NCBI GenBank assembly: GCA_032716605.1
Contig: CM064572.1
Span: forward strand, 39,561,777 to 39,625,776
Direction of reading: 5' to 3'
DNA: 64,000 nt
Origin: Paralithodes platypus
Taxonomy: Eukaryota; Arthropoda; Malacostraca; Decapoda; Lithodidae
Under the pieces are notes generated by a model, which was not told the DNA's origin, searched no databases, and saw only the letters and a program-made list of their open reading frames with translations. Below are positions 53,677-64,000 of the stretch, one piece after another. The position numbers and the translations under genes were made by a program. The number at the start of each line of letters is the position of its first letter. The first letter of the stretch is position 1.

Positions 53677-54560
53677 GTGCGGAAGAGGAAGGAAGGAACA
53701 AAACGAATTAGAGGAAAAAGGAAGGAAGGTAAGAAAGAAGGGATATAATTAGAGAAAGAGGAAGGAAGGAAAGAAGGAAGGATGATAAAGAGAAAGAGAA
53801 AGGAAGGAGGGAAGGAAGAGAATTAGAGGAAGAGGAAGGAAAGAAAGAAGGAAGAGGGGAAGAGAAAGGAAGGAAAGAAGGAATGACAACAGCAAGACAA
53901 TTAGAGGAAGAGGAAGGAAAGAAAGAAGAAAGAAGGAAGAGGGGAAGAGAAAGGAAGGAAAGAAGAAATGACAACAGCAAGACAATTAGAGGAAGAGGAA
54001 GGAAAGAAACAAGAAAGAAGGAAGAGGGGAAGAGAAAGGAAGGAAAGAAGGAATGACAACAGCAAGACAATTAGAGGAAGAGAAGAATGAAGGAGGAAGA
54101 GGGGAAGAGAAAGGAAGGAAAGAAGGAATGGCAACAGCAAGACAATTAGAGGAAGAGGAAGGAAAAAAAAGGAAAACAAAATATGAAGCGGAAGGAATGA
54201 AAGATAAATAGTAGAAGAAGGAAGGAAGGACAGAAGGAAGAGAAACAGTAGAGGAAGGCATGAAGGAAGGAAGGAAGGAAGGAAGGAAGGAAGGAAGAGA
54301 ATTAGAGGAAGCGAAAGGAAGGAAAGAAGAGACATAGAAGCGAATGGAAGGAAAGAAGATACATAGAATAGGAAGGAAGAAAGGAAGGAAGGATTATAAT
54401 TGGGAAAGAAGGAAGGAAGTGAAACAGTAGAGGAAGGCACGAAGGAAAGAAAGAAGGAAGGAAGCAAGGAAGGAAGGAAACAAGGAAGGAACAGAAATAT
54501 AAGAGAAAGGAAGGAAAGAAAGTAAGGAAGGAAGGAAGGATTAGAGTTGGGCATATTGTT
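53510..54560 (+). repeat. 1-kb purine tract with an 85-bp minisatellite
   Basis: Almost pure A/G on the plus strand. Within it atgacaacagcaagacaatt recurs at 53883, 53968, 54053 and (atggcaac) 54128, giving 85, 85 and 75 bp steps. GGAA repeats fill the rest. Long frames on both strands are artefacts. Confidence 0.9.
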
Positions 54561-54685
54561 GATAGAAAGAAAAAGGACACAAAAGACAAAGAAACTGAAT
54601 TGTAAGAGAGGCGAAAACAAAGATGGAAGGAAGAAAGAAAAAATGCCAGATTGCTGGAGGAACTATAATTGGATGCAAACAAACA

Positions 54686-54726
<41 letters not shown>

Positions 54727-54881
54727 AAAAGGAGAAAATGTAAGACACAGAACATATAGGAGAGGAATATTAAGTTAAACCAATTACAAAATGGTGAATA
54801 TACAGATAAATACCAAGAAATACCAATCAACGCCAACAAATATTAAGAATCAGACTATACAGTATAATACTGTATATACAA

Positions 54882-54913
<32 letters not shown>

Positions 54914-54915
54914 AT

Positions 54916-54980
<65 letters not shown>
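54561..54980. repeat. GA, TA and TG microsatellites in AT-rich spacer
   Basis: (GA)n at 54690-54723, (TA)n at 54890-54945, (TG)n at 54946-54977. Confidence 0.8.
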
Positions 54981-54981
<1 letters not shown>

Positions 54982-54989
54982 AATATGTA

Positions 54990-55200
54990 CAGTTGGTTAC
55001 AAAAATATGCATCCAGTCCACGATATTATATATGGAAGAACAAATAGTGCGTTTGACTGATAAGGATAATTTGAAATACAGCCGTTCATTGGTCATATGA
55101 AGTAACTATTGCATAAGATAATTCACTTCCAATTCAATAATTCTAATTTTCCTTTCATACATAAAATCATAAAGTGTATTCAAAATTATAGAGCCAACTG
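54990..55200. mobile_element. Tc1-like MITE, 211 bp, second family
   Basis: TA on both sides (54988-54989 and 55201-55202); ends CAGTTGGTTAC and (reversed) CAGTTGGCTC, the CAGT start common in Tc1/mariner elements. Sequence differs from the family at 18767. Confidence 0.7.
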
Positions 55201-55202
55201 TA

Positions 55203-55829
55203 CATTTGTTATTATTTACATGGCTAAAATTACAAACTGCTTCTATACAACGATCTTTAAGTCATCAACGGACAAAACAAAACCAATTCAGAATAAACTA
55301 TAATAATTGAAAACAAGAACAAATTATAATAATGGATAATACGAACAAATATAATAATTAAAATCAGACAAAAATAAGAACACAATTAACAATAACACAA
55401 TAGGAAAACAATAATGAAAAATAAGAACAAAAAACATAACAAACACTAAGAAAACCTTATAATTATGAAACTAAGAAAGGGTATTAAGCGAAAAATGATA
55501 TAGCGTAAAAACACAACACACAGTAAAGCAAAAGGAGAATGAAGAATGCCAATTAATTTATAGATACGCGAAATAAAGAAAAATAAGAAAAAATATAGTA
55601 ACAAAAATAAACCCATATAAACATGAAAATACGAAAGTGTAATAAGCGAAAACTGATAAAGAGTAAATACCCAACACCCAGTAAAGCACAAGGGGGGGGG
55701 GGAGGAAGAATGCCAATTAATTAACCTATACTATACACGTAAAAAGGCAAGAGTAAGCCGAGGAGGATCAAGGGCGCAATAAGGAATTACTAAAAGGTTA
55801 AGGGGGGAGGGGCGTGGGGACAAAAGAAT
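55203..55829. repeat. AT-rich spacer with a diverged duplication of about 162 bp
   Basis: taagcgaaaa-tgataaag, cccaacaccc-type and aagaatgccaattaatt occur at about 55477-55559 and 55640-55723. A G run lies only in the second copy. Confidence 0.6.
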
Positions 55830-56620
55830 CTAGTTTCCTTTAATGCACAGAAAACAAAGTACATTCAATTTTCTAACCGACAGAATCTCACTGACTCCCA
55901 TATATTTTTTAATGATGTAAATATTCCCACTTCCCCTAGTATTGACATTCTCGGTGTAACATTAACTACTAACTTGAGCTGGACACATTATGTGAGAAGC
56001 ATTGCTAAGAATGCCTCTAAAAAACTGGGACTCCTGTACAGAGTTCGAGAATTCTTCACTGACGAGCAGTTGGCCGTAGTATATAAAAGTCATGTGCGTT
56101 CTCAGATGGATTACTGTTCACCTCTGTGGGGTGGAAGTGGAGTGGTTGCATTGAGGCAGTTGGACAAAATTCAAAATAAAGCTATTAGATTAATCAATAA
56201 CCCTGCAATCACACAGGACCTTCCTACATTATCCATACGAAGAAACGTTGCATCCCTTGCATTATTCTACAGATATTTTCACAGCAATTGTTCCGAGGAA
56301 CTTGCTTCAATTGTGCCGCCTCTCCACATCTTTCCCCGTAGAACTAGGGCAGCTGAGAGCGCCCATGAATTTACACTTTCTCCTCCACAATGCAGAACTT
56401 CTGCTTATCAGAATTAATTTATCCCCAGAGCTACTACTCTTTGGAATTCACTTCCCTCGAATTGCTTTCCACAAACTTACAATCTACAAATGTTTAAATC
56501 CAGTTGTTACAAACATTTTTTGAATGGAGGATGCCTTTAGGCACATGGACCTTTTTGTTTTATCTGTGTTTTTCCTTCCTCCGTTCATTGTCTCTTAATA
56601 AAAAACAAAACAAAAAAAAT
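55830..56620 (+). pseudogene. LINE fragment, RT C-terminal region
   Basis: The frame NAQKTKYIQF ... IDILGVTLTTNLSWTHYVRS, SKKLGLLYRVREFFTDEQL, YKSHVRSQMDYCSPLWGG and SIRRNVASLALFYRYFH runs to 56417, then shifts. This is the region after the RT fingers and palm in LINEs. 5'-truncated with no catalytic motif. Related to 39600-40817. Confidence 0.8.
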
Positions 56621-56654
56621 GTATTTATTTTGTAATCTTATTAATATATATTTT

Positions 56655-56963
56655 AGTTTCATCCCTAGACCTCCAGCAAGCTTAAAAAACACCCCAAGAC
56701 CTCCCTTCAAGATAAATTTGTACATTTTTCGATATCAAATTTCCCAGCCGGAGCCGGATTCCTCCTAAATTACATGCTCGCTATCGCTCGCCAGGAAAAC
56801 AATTATAACCTAAATTATACGATAGGTCTTAATATTGACAAACAAATGGGTCGACAGGCTTTACAATCGCCAAACTAATGAACCGAACATCTTAATATCC
56901 GAAAACTACTTTGGTAAACAGGAGGGAGAAGGGGGACCAGAAAAAACAACCATCCCCCCTTAA
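56655..56963 (-). repeat. R320 dispersed repeat, copy 5
   Basis: Contains ccctagacctccagcaagc, the core gctcgctatcgctcgccagg and the ggtcttaatattgac sub-repeats, ending CCCCCCTTAA. Confidence 0.8.
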
Positions 56964-57059
56964 GGAAATGTAAATAACAACAATAATAATAGCTAGGAAG
57001 GGAAGGGAAAAGTAAGAGAGAGAGGGGGCAATAACAGAGAGAGATAGAGCAAAAAGGAA

Positions 57060-57230
57060 GGAAGGAAGGAAGGAACAAAGAAAAAAGGAAGGAAGGAGAG
57101 AGAGAGAGAGAAAAAAAACTAGAACGAACGATAGAGAAATTCACAGCTTCAAAGGGACAGTCACGAGGAAATTCAACCGATTCGTTTCCCCGACAAGGAA
57201 TAAAACACACACACACACACACACACACGG
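57060..57230. repeat. GGAA, GA and CA microsatellites
   Basis: Purine repeats to about 57118 and (AC)n at 57206-57230, directly before the SINE. Confidence 0.7.
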
Positions 57231-57610
57231 GTCGCTGTGGTCCAGTCGGTTAAGGCAGGCGCTGTGTTTCGTGCTGACCGTAAGGGGCCGGGGCGAGGGT
57301 TCGAATCCACCAGAATCCTAAACAAAATTTCGGCCATAGCGACGGAGAGAATTGTATCGTGGTTCCTCCCTAACCAAGCTGCTATCAGCCTGTGTTAGCC
57401 TACACATCTTCTCACCAATACAAAGTGCATCTGCGTATGTACAGTACTTGGTGGGAAGCCAGGCACCTCACGGTCGCCAAAGGTCGCATGAGACATCGTA
57501 GTTTAGGTAGAATAAGTATTGTACTGTACCTAGGTTTAAGAAAAACTCTGTAGATTTTCAGCCTCAGGGCTACAATGAACAATAAACCCACAATTATTAT
57601 TATTATTATT
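57231..57610 (+). mobile_element. tRNA-derived SINE with ATT tail
   Basis: The head gtcgctgtggtccagtcggt-taaggc (A box) and gagggttcgaatccacc (B box) fits a long-variable-arm tRNA of the Leu/Ser type. The body ends gattttcagcctcagggct-acaatgaacaataaac and an (ATT)n tail. Its 3' end is related to that of the SINE at 62466. CA repeats lie on both sides. Confidence 0.75.
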
Positions 57611-57778
57611 ACACACGCAAACTTATTTCCCCAGACTTTGAATGACGAGCTAAGGGAGTTACAGGAAAGGATACATACATACATATATGCATGCATACAG
57701 ATGCATACATAAATGCTTGGCCATGAATATATTTACTTTCTTATCGATTGGTTTGTTCTCTCTCTCTCTCTCTCTCTT

Positions 57779-57819
<41 letters not shown>

Positions 57820-58120
57820 CAATGTTAGCCCTCTTCAATTTTCTTCACCACGTTCCTCTTTCTCGCTCTAACTTTATATTCCATTCTTCATCCATTTGTG
57901 TTCTCTACATCCCCTCTCGTTTGCAATTTAATCTACATATAAGTTAGCCTTTGGTCGGCAACCTATCTAGGGATGACAACCTTATACAAATCTGGGTGGA
58001 TGGGACTCATTTGCCTTGGTCGGCAACTTGTCTAAGACTCTAGGGGAGTAAACCTAATTCAAATCTGTACTGCTTACCTAATGGTGAAGCAGGTTAGTGG
58101 ATGGACTAGTCGCACACCAC
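57611..58120. other. Spacer with CT microsatellite
   Basis: (CT)n at about 57757-57818. The phrase ttggtcggcaac occurs twice (57951, 58016). No gene seen. Confidence 0.5.
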
Positions 58121-58239
58121 TAGAATAATAGTGCTAACATGATACATACTGTAGAAGGCCTCGGAGTCAGACGGACCCTAAGTTGAGTGGTCAATCCTGC
58201 AAGTCCTTCAGTAAACTGGCATGGATTATCCTCACAGGG

Positions 58240-58336
58240 TATGGGTCCGCTTGGGGGCATTTTGTGTATGGCCACCCTTATAAAGGGGAGTAAGGCGTCA
58301 AACAATAGATAGATAGATAGATCACCCCCCCCCCCC
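58240..58336 (+). mobile_element. Probable LINE F 3' end with GATA tail, then C run
   Basis: cttgggggc---atggccacccttataaagggg-agtaaggcgtcaaacaatagatag parallels the 3' end of LINE F at about 52310-52378. The GATA run is followed by a C run of about 15. Confidence 0.55.
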
Positions 58337-58417
58337 CCTTCCCTTCTCTCTGAAAGAGCCGTCTGCTTTACTATCCTTCGGGTTTCACTGTTATAATATA
58401 TGGAAATGCTACTTGTA

Positions 58418-58627
58418 CCGTCGACCAAATAAGTGATGCGCGGCACCAAGTATATTTCAATCAATAATTGGTATCGGCATTATCTAAACATTAATCCATT
58501 GTTTCGATTGAGATATACAAACATGTTCTTATCTTTACAAACCCTACTCACCAACTGACAGACATTAATACAGCATACAGCGAGCAAAACGTAATGACAT
58601 TGGCGACACAACTTATTTGGCCAACTG
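58418..58627. mobile_element. Tc1/mariner-like MITE, 210 bp, copy 2 (inverted)
   Basis: Flanked by TA; the inner sequence (caccaag region, ggtatcgg, aacatgttctt) is the reverse of 18767-18977 and 61370-61581. Confidence 0.75.
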
Positions 58628-58756
58628 TACCAGTATCTTTTTAGGTCGGATCACCTCATCAGGACCAAGTGCTCTGTTTGTTCAGTGTGGCTGTGTAACC
58701 TACATTAAGGGGAGATGGTTCACTTTTTGGTCGATGTTTTCATGTATTTAATATTG

Positions 58757-59058
58757 TTTTAGTTTCCTCCCTAGACCTCCATCAAACTTTTAAACAATCC
58801 ATTAGATCCCCCTTCTAGATTAACTTGTACATTTTTCGGTAGAAAAATGTTCTTCCAAATTTACAGGCTCCCTATTGTTCACCAGGAAAAATATCGACAC
58901 GTAAATAGCACAAAAAGGTCTTAATATTGACAAAGAAATGGGGCGAAAGGTCTTATAATCGACAAACTAATGTAGTAAAAACATCTTAAAAACTGAAAAC
59001 TAATGGGGCTAAACATAAGAGAGAAGGGGGTCTAGAAATACGCCCCATCTCCCCTTAA
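58757..59058 (-). repeat. R320 dispersed repeat, copy 6
   Basis: Contains tttcctccctagacctccat, a decayed core (ctccctattgttcaccagg) and three ggtcttaatattgac-type sub-repeats, ending CCCCTTAA. Confidence 0.8.
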
Positions 59059-59370
59059 ATTCAGTCTTAAGCCACTTTCACACATTCACGATGTTGGTCC
59101 CGATGAACCCCGATTTGAATATCGGGACACAACGTGGTGCAATCCCCAACGTGTGTCGGGGTCATCGGGGAGCGGCGTGTTACCCACGGTGGTGGGGAAC
59201 GTGGCACAAATCGGGCTTGGCCACCAAAGTTTTGGATTTGTTCAAAAATTTTGCACGATGGACTTTTGGCGTGGTACCATCGGGTACATCGTGTTGTTGA
59301 CGTGGGTCTGCATCAGGTTTCATCGGCATCGACGTGGCGGCGTCGGTGTATAAATAGTTATAATATATTA

Positions 59371-59450
59371 CAGTAAAAGCCATGTAATCCGAATGGCAGC
59401 TGACCGACAGTGCTTCGGATTAGTGGAGTATTCTGACGATACTATAAACA
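59371..59450 (+). mobile_element. Tigger/pogo-like terminal fragment
   Basis: After TA, cagtaaaagccatgtaatcc then gaatggcagctgaccgacag and ttcggattagtggagtattc resembles pogo/Tigger inverted ends. No partner end found nearby. Confidence 0.5.
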
Positions 59451-60221
59451 CGCACATGATGAATAAATAAAGACCTGATATGGTATAGTCCTATACCGTA
59501 TATACCGTATATAATATTCCATAATCAAGTTATATCAAACGAGTTAATAAGTTCAAATGAAAAATCGGTGTACCGGTATGATTACCAAAACATGTGTGTT
59601 AATTGTCGAGTGAGTGTGTGTGCGTGTGCGTGTGTGTGTGGTATTGTTCTTGTGTGGCTATGTCGACCGCCACTGATACACGGTTGCAATAAATGTTATT
59701 ATAATTATGCTCTATGGAATTGAATTTCATTTTACCTAATACAGTAGTGTTTATAATAGTAAACGCCAAAGGAAATACTAAGTGTTATTGGTTAATTTAA
59801 CACAAGGTAGTGTTTGTGTGGGTGGATGGGTTTAGATAGAGGAGATTGTTCCTGTGTTTTCGACGATTCCATCCTTACTCAAGCTATGTTTATATCGATC
59901 CTTTTGCACAAGATAGGTTTATATCAATACATTTTACCTTCCACAATTAGAGAAAATATGATTCATCACGAAGTGTAGCCTACCAGTGGAGATTAAACGC
60001 ACTGTTATATTATATACTATATGAGATAATTATACCGGTACCGGTATATCGTTTTTTTATCGTTATTTTTATTTTCATACTAAATCACAGCAATTTTTTC
60101 CGCTGAACATGATGGCGGTGTTTAGAATATGCTATCATCAATATTGGATTTTATAGAAATAAATCTAAAAGGATAGTTTTTTGTTTTATAGAATCCCAGC
60201 CGCACCAAAATATTCGCTCTC

Positions 60222-60575
60222 CATTGGTTTTCACCCATAATATTTTTTGTTTGTTTTTTATTTTTTTTTTATGAACGGCAAGAGGAAAGGTTATTATATA
60301 ATATTTCAACAAAGCAATAAATAAAAATAATAATATGTGGAATTTCACCGTAGGTGAAGGTTACTGTTCTGTCCGCCCTTACTTTCCCTCCCCATCTCAG
60401 TTGGTTTTAACCCATAATAATTTTTTTTTTTTATTTAAATTTGTTTATGAACGGCAAGAGGATAGGTTATTATATAAGATTTAAAAAGAAAAAAAAAAAT
60501 ATAATAATATGTGGAATTTCACCGTAGGTGAAGGTTACTGTTCAGTCCGCCCATACTTCCCTCCCCATTTTCACC
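60222..60575 (+). repeat. 174-bp tandem duplication inside the Harbinger-like element
   Basis: tgtggaatttcaccgtaggt and gaacggcaagagga-aggtta each occur twice, 174 bp apart (for example 60335 and 60509). Confidence 0.85.
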
Positions 60576-61369
60576 GATAAAATGTGGGACAATGAATATT
60601 CTGTAAGCAAGTGATATATAGGATTTTTTATTAGCTTGCTAATGGTACATATATGGCCAATGTACGATCAAAACTTTTATTTTTCCTGAATATGTTTTGT
60701 CCGTCGCCGCTGTCATCCACTGGTAAATATTTTCTCTTCACTTCATGATCTATTTTCATATAATTTAACGTTCGATACAGTTTTTAGATATTAATTTCGT
60801 ATATCGGCAATGAATACAGATTGTTATTTACGAAGAACCAGCTCTCTACGACAAAAACTTGATTGTATATAAACAAATTCATACGCCTATACCTTACAAA
60901 GAAATAATTCGACCTTATCTTACCTTAAACTTAACCGTTGAACGTAATACCTTTAACACCATATGTATTGACGATATCTGTCAGGTTGCCTGACGTTGTG
61001 GCGTCGTCCTCGTCGGGTCGGCCACGTGTCACCATCATAAGTCCATCGCCCCTCGTCTGTTCCCCTCGTGCCACGTCGGGGTACGGTTTTGACCGGAATT
61101 TTGACCGTTACAGCATTGACGTGGCGCCGTCGTGTTTGCAACCGTGGTACCATCTGGCCCGTCATTGCTACGACGTGTCACCGTCGAGGCTTCGTCGTCA
61201 AACGCGTACATCGTGTCACTGTCTCTGCCGATGCAGCAATTTGTGTACCTCGGGTTACATCGGGACCAACATTGTGAATGTGTGAAAGTGGCTTTACGCT
61301 CCTCAAAAAAATCATCTCTACTATACACTATTGCAAACCCTGGCCCAGCTGGCTATCATGCCAACTGTA

Positions 61370-61581
61370 CAATAGCGCTAATAAGTCATGTCTCAGCTGT
61401 CATTACGTTTGGCTCACTCTGTGCTGTATCAATGTCTGTCAGATGTTGAATAGGGTGGGTAAGTGTAGGAACATGTTTGTATATCTCACTCGAAAAGAAG
61501 AATTCATGTGTAAATATTTCTGATACCAATTATTGATCAACAGATAATTGGTGCCGATACATGTACTTATTTGCCCGACTG
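61370..61581. mobile_element. Tc1/mariner-like MITE, 212 bp, copy 3
   Basis: TA at 61368-61369 and 61582-61583; closely similar to 18767-18977 through gctaataagtcatgtc, gggtgggtaagtgtaggaac and gataccaattatt. Confidence 0.8.
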
Positions 61582-61670
61582 TAAAGTTGCCCACATAAGT
61601 TCTGATCCTTGTCGTGATCTTATGTATGCAAGTAAAATAGTATAACTGAATTGCGAGTGAGGTTTCTGTC

Positions 61671-61800
61671 TTCGTGGTGCAATGCATAAGTGTGTTGATT
61701 TTCGATGTGAGCATCCTAGGTTCGAATCCCCGGACTGCCACATGTGTTTGTTAATTTCATTAATCGAGTTTAGGAGTAAAGTTGGTTGGTGGAGAGAACA
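61671..61800 (+). mobile_element. tRNA-derived SINE, copy 2
   Basis: Same as 39771-39925: cttcgtggtgcaatgcataa, gagcatcctaggttcgaatc and the body cgagtttaggagtaaagttg. Confidence 0.8.
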
Positions 61801-62420
61801 TAATAATTTATCCGTTTACTAATCAGGTGATTTAACTACTGAATAAGAATTTACACTCGTAATCAAGCGCATCCTATTTCAATGTATAATATCACGGAGA
61901 GGAACAGGACTTACGTGGACAATTGTACACGATAGCCCTCTCTACTTTACTTCCCAATAACGTCTCCCATTCCATCAATTTCTCTATACCTCCCATCCAT
62001 CCAACGAACCCCCTTAGGGCCTAGGCCTACCCAAAAATACTTTGACCTTTCCCATTCACCACGACCGTCTAAATTCAATCTCCATTTACTATTCGAAATT
62101 CTGGATAATCCCATTTCTTACGTCAATATATAAGATTCATTCTTTTATGTTCCTTATACGATTGGATAATACAAAATGGAGGTTATGCTTTTGCCTCCGT
62201 TTGTCTGATTGTCTGTCTCTCAAAACGTTATTAACCTATGTTTAGGAAATTTGGTGGGCTGATAGGATATGCTCCAAGTAAGAAGTGAATTGATTTAGGA
62301 GGCGATCGGTAGAGCGTATACCTCCGCCAGTGTCGGCAGAGGTAAGTGCCTACCCGATTGCCTCTCAAGTTGATATGAACAGTTTATGAATATAAACATG
62401 GAACGTGATTATCTGTTTCG
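61801..62420. other. Spacer, no gene seen
   Basis: No long frame or recognised repeat except the CA run starting at about 62424. Confidence 0.4.
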
Positions 62421-62465
62421 TTTACACACACACACACACACACACACATACACACACACACACTC

Positions 62466-62755
62466 GGTCACAGTGGCCAAGCACACTGAGTCATTGTACT
62501 TCTGTCGCGCCTCGGCTCTGGTAGCGCTGGTTCGATCACAGCTACCTGCTGTTGAGGTTTATGTAAAAGAACTGTCCAGGCTGTGGAAGTTAGATGTGGA
62601 TGCCCACATCCTACCCCCACCGGAGGTATGTAGGTTCCCTTGTGGCAGCCAGGGTCTATATGTTGACTACTTAGACTAACAGGAATTGTGTATTTTCAGC
62701 CTCACTGGCTGCCGGCTCGAGATAAACATATTCTTATTATCATTATTACACACAA
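62466..62755 (+). mobile_element. Second tRNA-derived SINE type sharing the 3' tail
   Basis: Head cggtcacagtggccaagcac and B-box-like gctggttcgatcacagc; body ends ttttcagcctcactggctg and ataaacatattcttattatc. The tail resembles that of the SINE at 57231 although the heads differ. CA repeats precede it and acacac follows. Confidence 0.65.
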
Positions 62756-62785
62756 AACCAATGATTAAGCAAGAGAGAGAGAGAG

Positions 62786-64000
62786 TACAAAGGAGTACAA
62801 AGGAAATCAAGCAACAACAGGTCTAGTGATCCTTCTAGGCTGCTTGTCCTCCAAAACACTGAGGATCAAGTGTCCAAACAGTGGGTTAGAGTGGGTAAGG
62901 GAACATTGGAAAGGGAACTACTGCCCTGGAACTAATTTCCGTGGCAGGATTAGGAAGTTAGTAGGGGACAGATGGGTTAGTAACTGAGGGGGGGATAAAA
63001 TAAAGTTATTCATTTACAAATGCAGTCAGTCGCGCTTTTGATGCGAGATATTTGTCTAAGCGGAGTTTAAATGAATCAACGGTGCTGCAGTCTATAACGT
63101 CTCGGGGAAGCCCATTCCACAAGTTGACAACTCCATTGAAGAAGAAATTCTTAGATTCGTGCGAGTTAAAAGATTTACCAAATATTTTGCAACCGTTTGT
63201 TTCCCTGCGTGTAATTAGATTGGTCGATAGTGAAGTACTTACTACAGTTCATATTGTCGATGCCTTTGATGATTTTGAATACTTGAATTAAGTCACCTCT
63301 TAATCTGCACTGGGTTAAAGGAAATAGATTTAATTCTCTAAGACGCTCTTCGTATGGTTTGTTCTTTAGACTAGGTATCATTTTGGTAACTCTACGTTGA
63401 ACTCGTTCTAGCTTGTTTATATCTTTTTGGTAATAAGGGCACCAGGATTGAACACAGTATTCCAGAAGAGGGCAGACTAAGGAATTGTAAAGGGTTAGGA
63501 TAACTTCTTTGGATTTATGCTCAAATGACCTGCCTATAAAGCCAATTATTTTGTTTGCCTTCTTAACAACTTCTGAACATTGTTGACTCGGTTTTAGGTT
63601 ACTCGATATTGTTACTCCCAGATCGGTTTCTCTGGTTACATTCTTAAGCTGAGTGCCATTCATCAAATAGTTTGCTTTCTCATTTAGGTATCCGATATGT
63701 ATTACTTTACATTTATCCGCATTGAAACTCATTTACCAAATTTGGGCCCAACATGACAATTTATCTAGATTGTGTTGCATATCGTCAACTTCTTCTTTTG
63801 AGAGTACGCTATTTGCAATTTTTGTATCGTCAGCAAATTTTGAGATTGTACAGGTGAGACCCTCATCTATGTCATTGATGTAAATTAGAAAGATAATTGG
63901 TCCTAATACCGATCCCTGGGGTACATTTAGATGCCTTACCGTTTATGACTACTCTTTGCTTTCTGTCGCTGAGCCAATTTTCTATCCATTTCAACACACC
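62786..64000 (-). mobile_element. CR1/L2-type LINE, copy C, cut by window edge
   Basis: Same family as copy A. The frame 63732-63175 covers SFNADKCKVIHIGYLNEKAN to FTIDQSNYTQGN, then a small insertion (extra tttg near 63199) shifts it before the C-terminus. A deletion of about 20 bp near 63925 removes codons around GVPKGSV. The 3' end carries the two decamer units and abuts a GA run (62771-62785). Confidence 0.85.

Larger units (their letters stand above)
59070..61293. mobile_element. Harbinger-like non-autonomous element, 2.2 kb
   Basis: TTA on both sides (59067-59069 and 61294-61296). The ends agccactttcacacattcac and its reverse at 61274-61293 are inverted and continue for about 35 bp with two or three mismatches (gatgttggtcccgatg). 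Subterminal regions (59100-59350 and 60965-61270) are GC-rich and packed with short cgtgg--ccatcggg-type repeats, while the middle is AT-rich. No transposase frame is present. A TTA target duplication suggests PIF/Harbinger; superfamily inferred. Confidence 0.7.

Noticed and set aside
53361..54682. Frames up to 239 codons on both strands
   Set aside because: Purine-tract artefacts (Glu/Arg/Lys on one strand, Ser/Leu/Phe on the other) with no domain.
59091..59376. Overlapping plus frames of 66-80 codons
   Set aside because: They fall in the GC-rich subterminal repeats of a non-coding element and show no protein family pattern.

Overview
This window reads as intergenic DNA from a repeat-rich animal genome, probably an aquatic arthropod and perhaps a decapod crustacean (inference). 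It carries very dense GA, CA, AT, GATA and purine microsatellites, CR1/L2-type and other LINEs, Gmr1-like Ty3/Gypsy elements, tRNA-derived SINEs and many MITEs. I found no convincing host protein-coding gene and no intact tRNA or rRNA gene. Nearly every long reading frame belongs to a transposable element.

Layout. 1-0.4 kb: LINE endonuclease fragment running off the left edge. 1.2-9.1 kb: a nearly full-length CR1/L2-type LINE on the minus strand (tandem-repeat 5' region, esterase-type ORF1, endonuclease, reverse transcriptase, short 3' tail repeat). It is split at 3787-7095 by a 3.3-kb element with long inverted ends. That element encodes a FEN1/XPG-like nuclease with a C-terminal CXC domain, and its gene is itself broken by a small retroposon with a 12-bp target duplication. 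9.6-12.7 kb: GA tracts, a TTAA-flanked MITE, minisatellites and dispersed repeats. 12.8-14.5 kb: probable solo LTR. 14.9-18.2 kb: local duplications, with a second TTAA MITE whose empty site is preserved next to it. 18.4-19.7 kb: further MITEs. 20.2-27.6 kb: LTR element 1, with 1.5-kb LTRs that look nearly identical and pol order gag-protease-integrase-RT, RT being truncated. 27.6-29.6 kb: coding-like remnants and an LTR-like segment. 30-33 kb: minisatellites and a dead LINE with a 28-bp satellite grown inside its ORF. 33-36.9 kb: SINE, MITE, and a second copy of the first LINE sitting in a 77-bp satellite. 37-40.8 kb: two decayed LINEs. 40.8-48.2 kb: LTR element 2 (decayed, same integrase-before-RT order), next to a 100-N assembly gap. 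49-52.4 kb: a LINE in two inverted pieces with GATA tails. 52.6-55 kb: microsatellites and a 1-kb purine tract. 55.8-64 kb: LINE fragment, SINEs, Tc1-like and Harbinger-like MITEs, and a third copy of the first LINE running off the right edge.

The parts interact as mobile DNA: insertions nest inside one another, repeats supply landing sites (LTR elements in TA runs, SINEs in CA runs, LINE tails next to GA runs), and LINE tails resemble the microsatellites beside them. The most unusual items are the nuclease-bearing element at 3.8-7.1 kb, the two integrase-before-RT Gypsy elements with a SCAN-like gag, and the satellite born inside a LINE reading frame.
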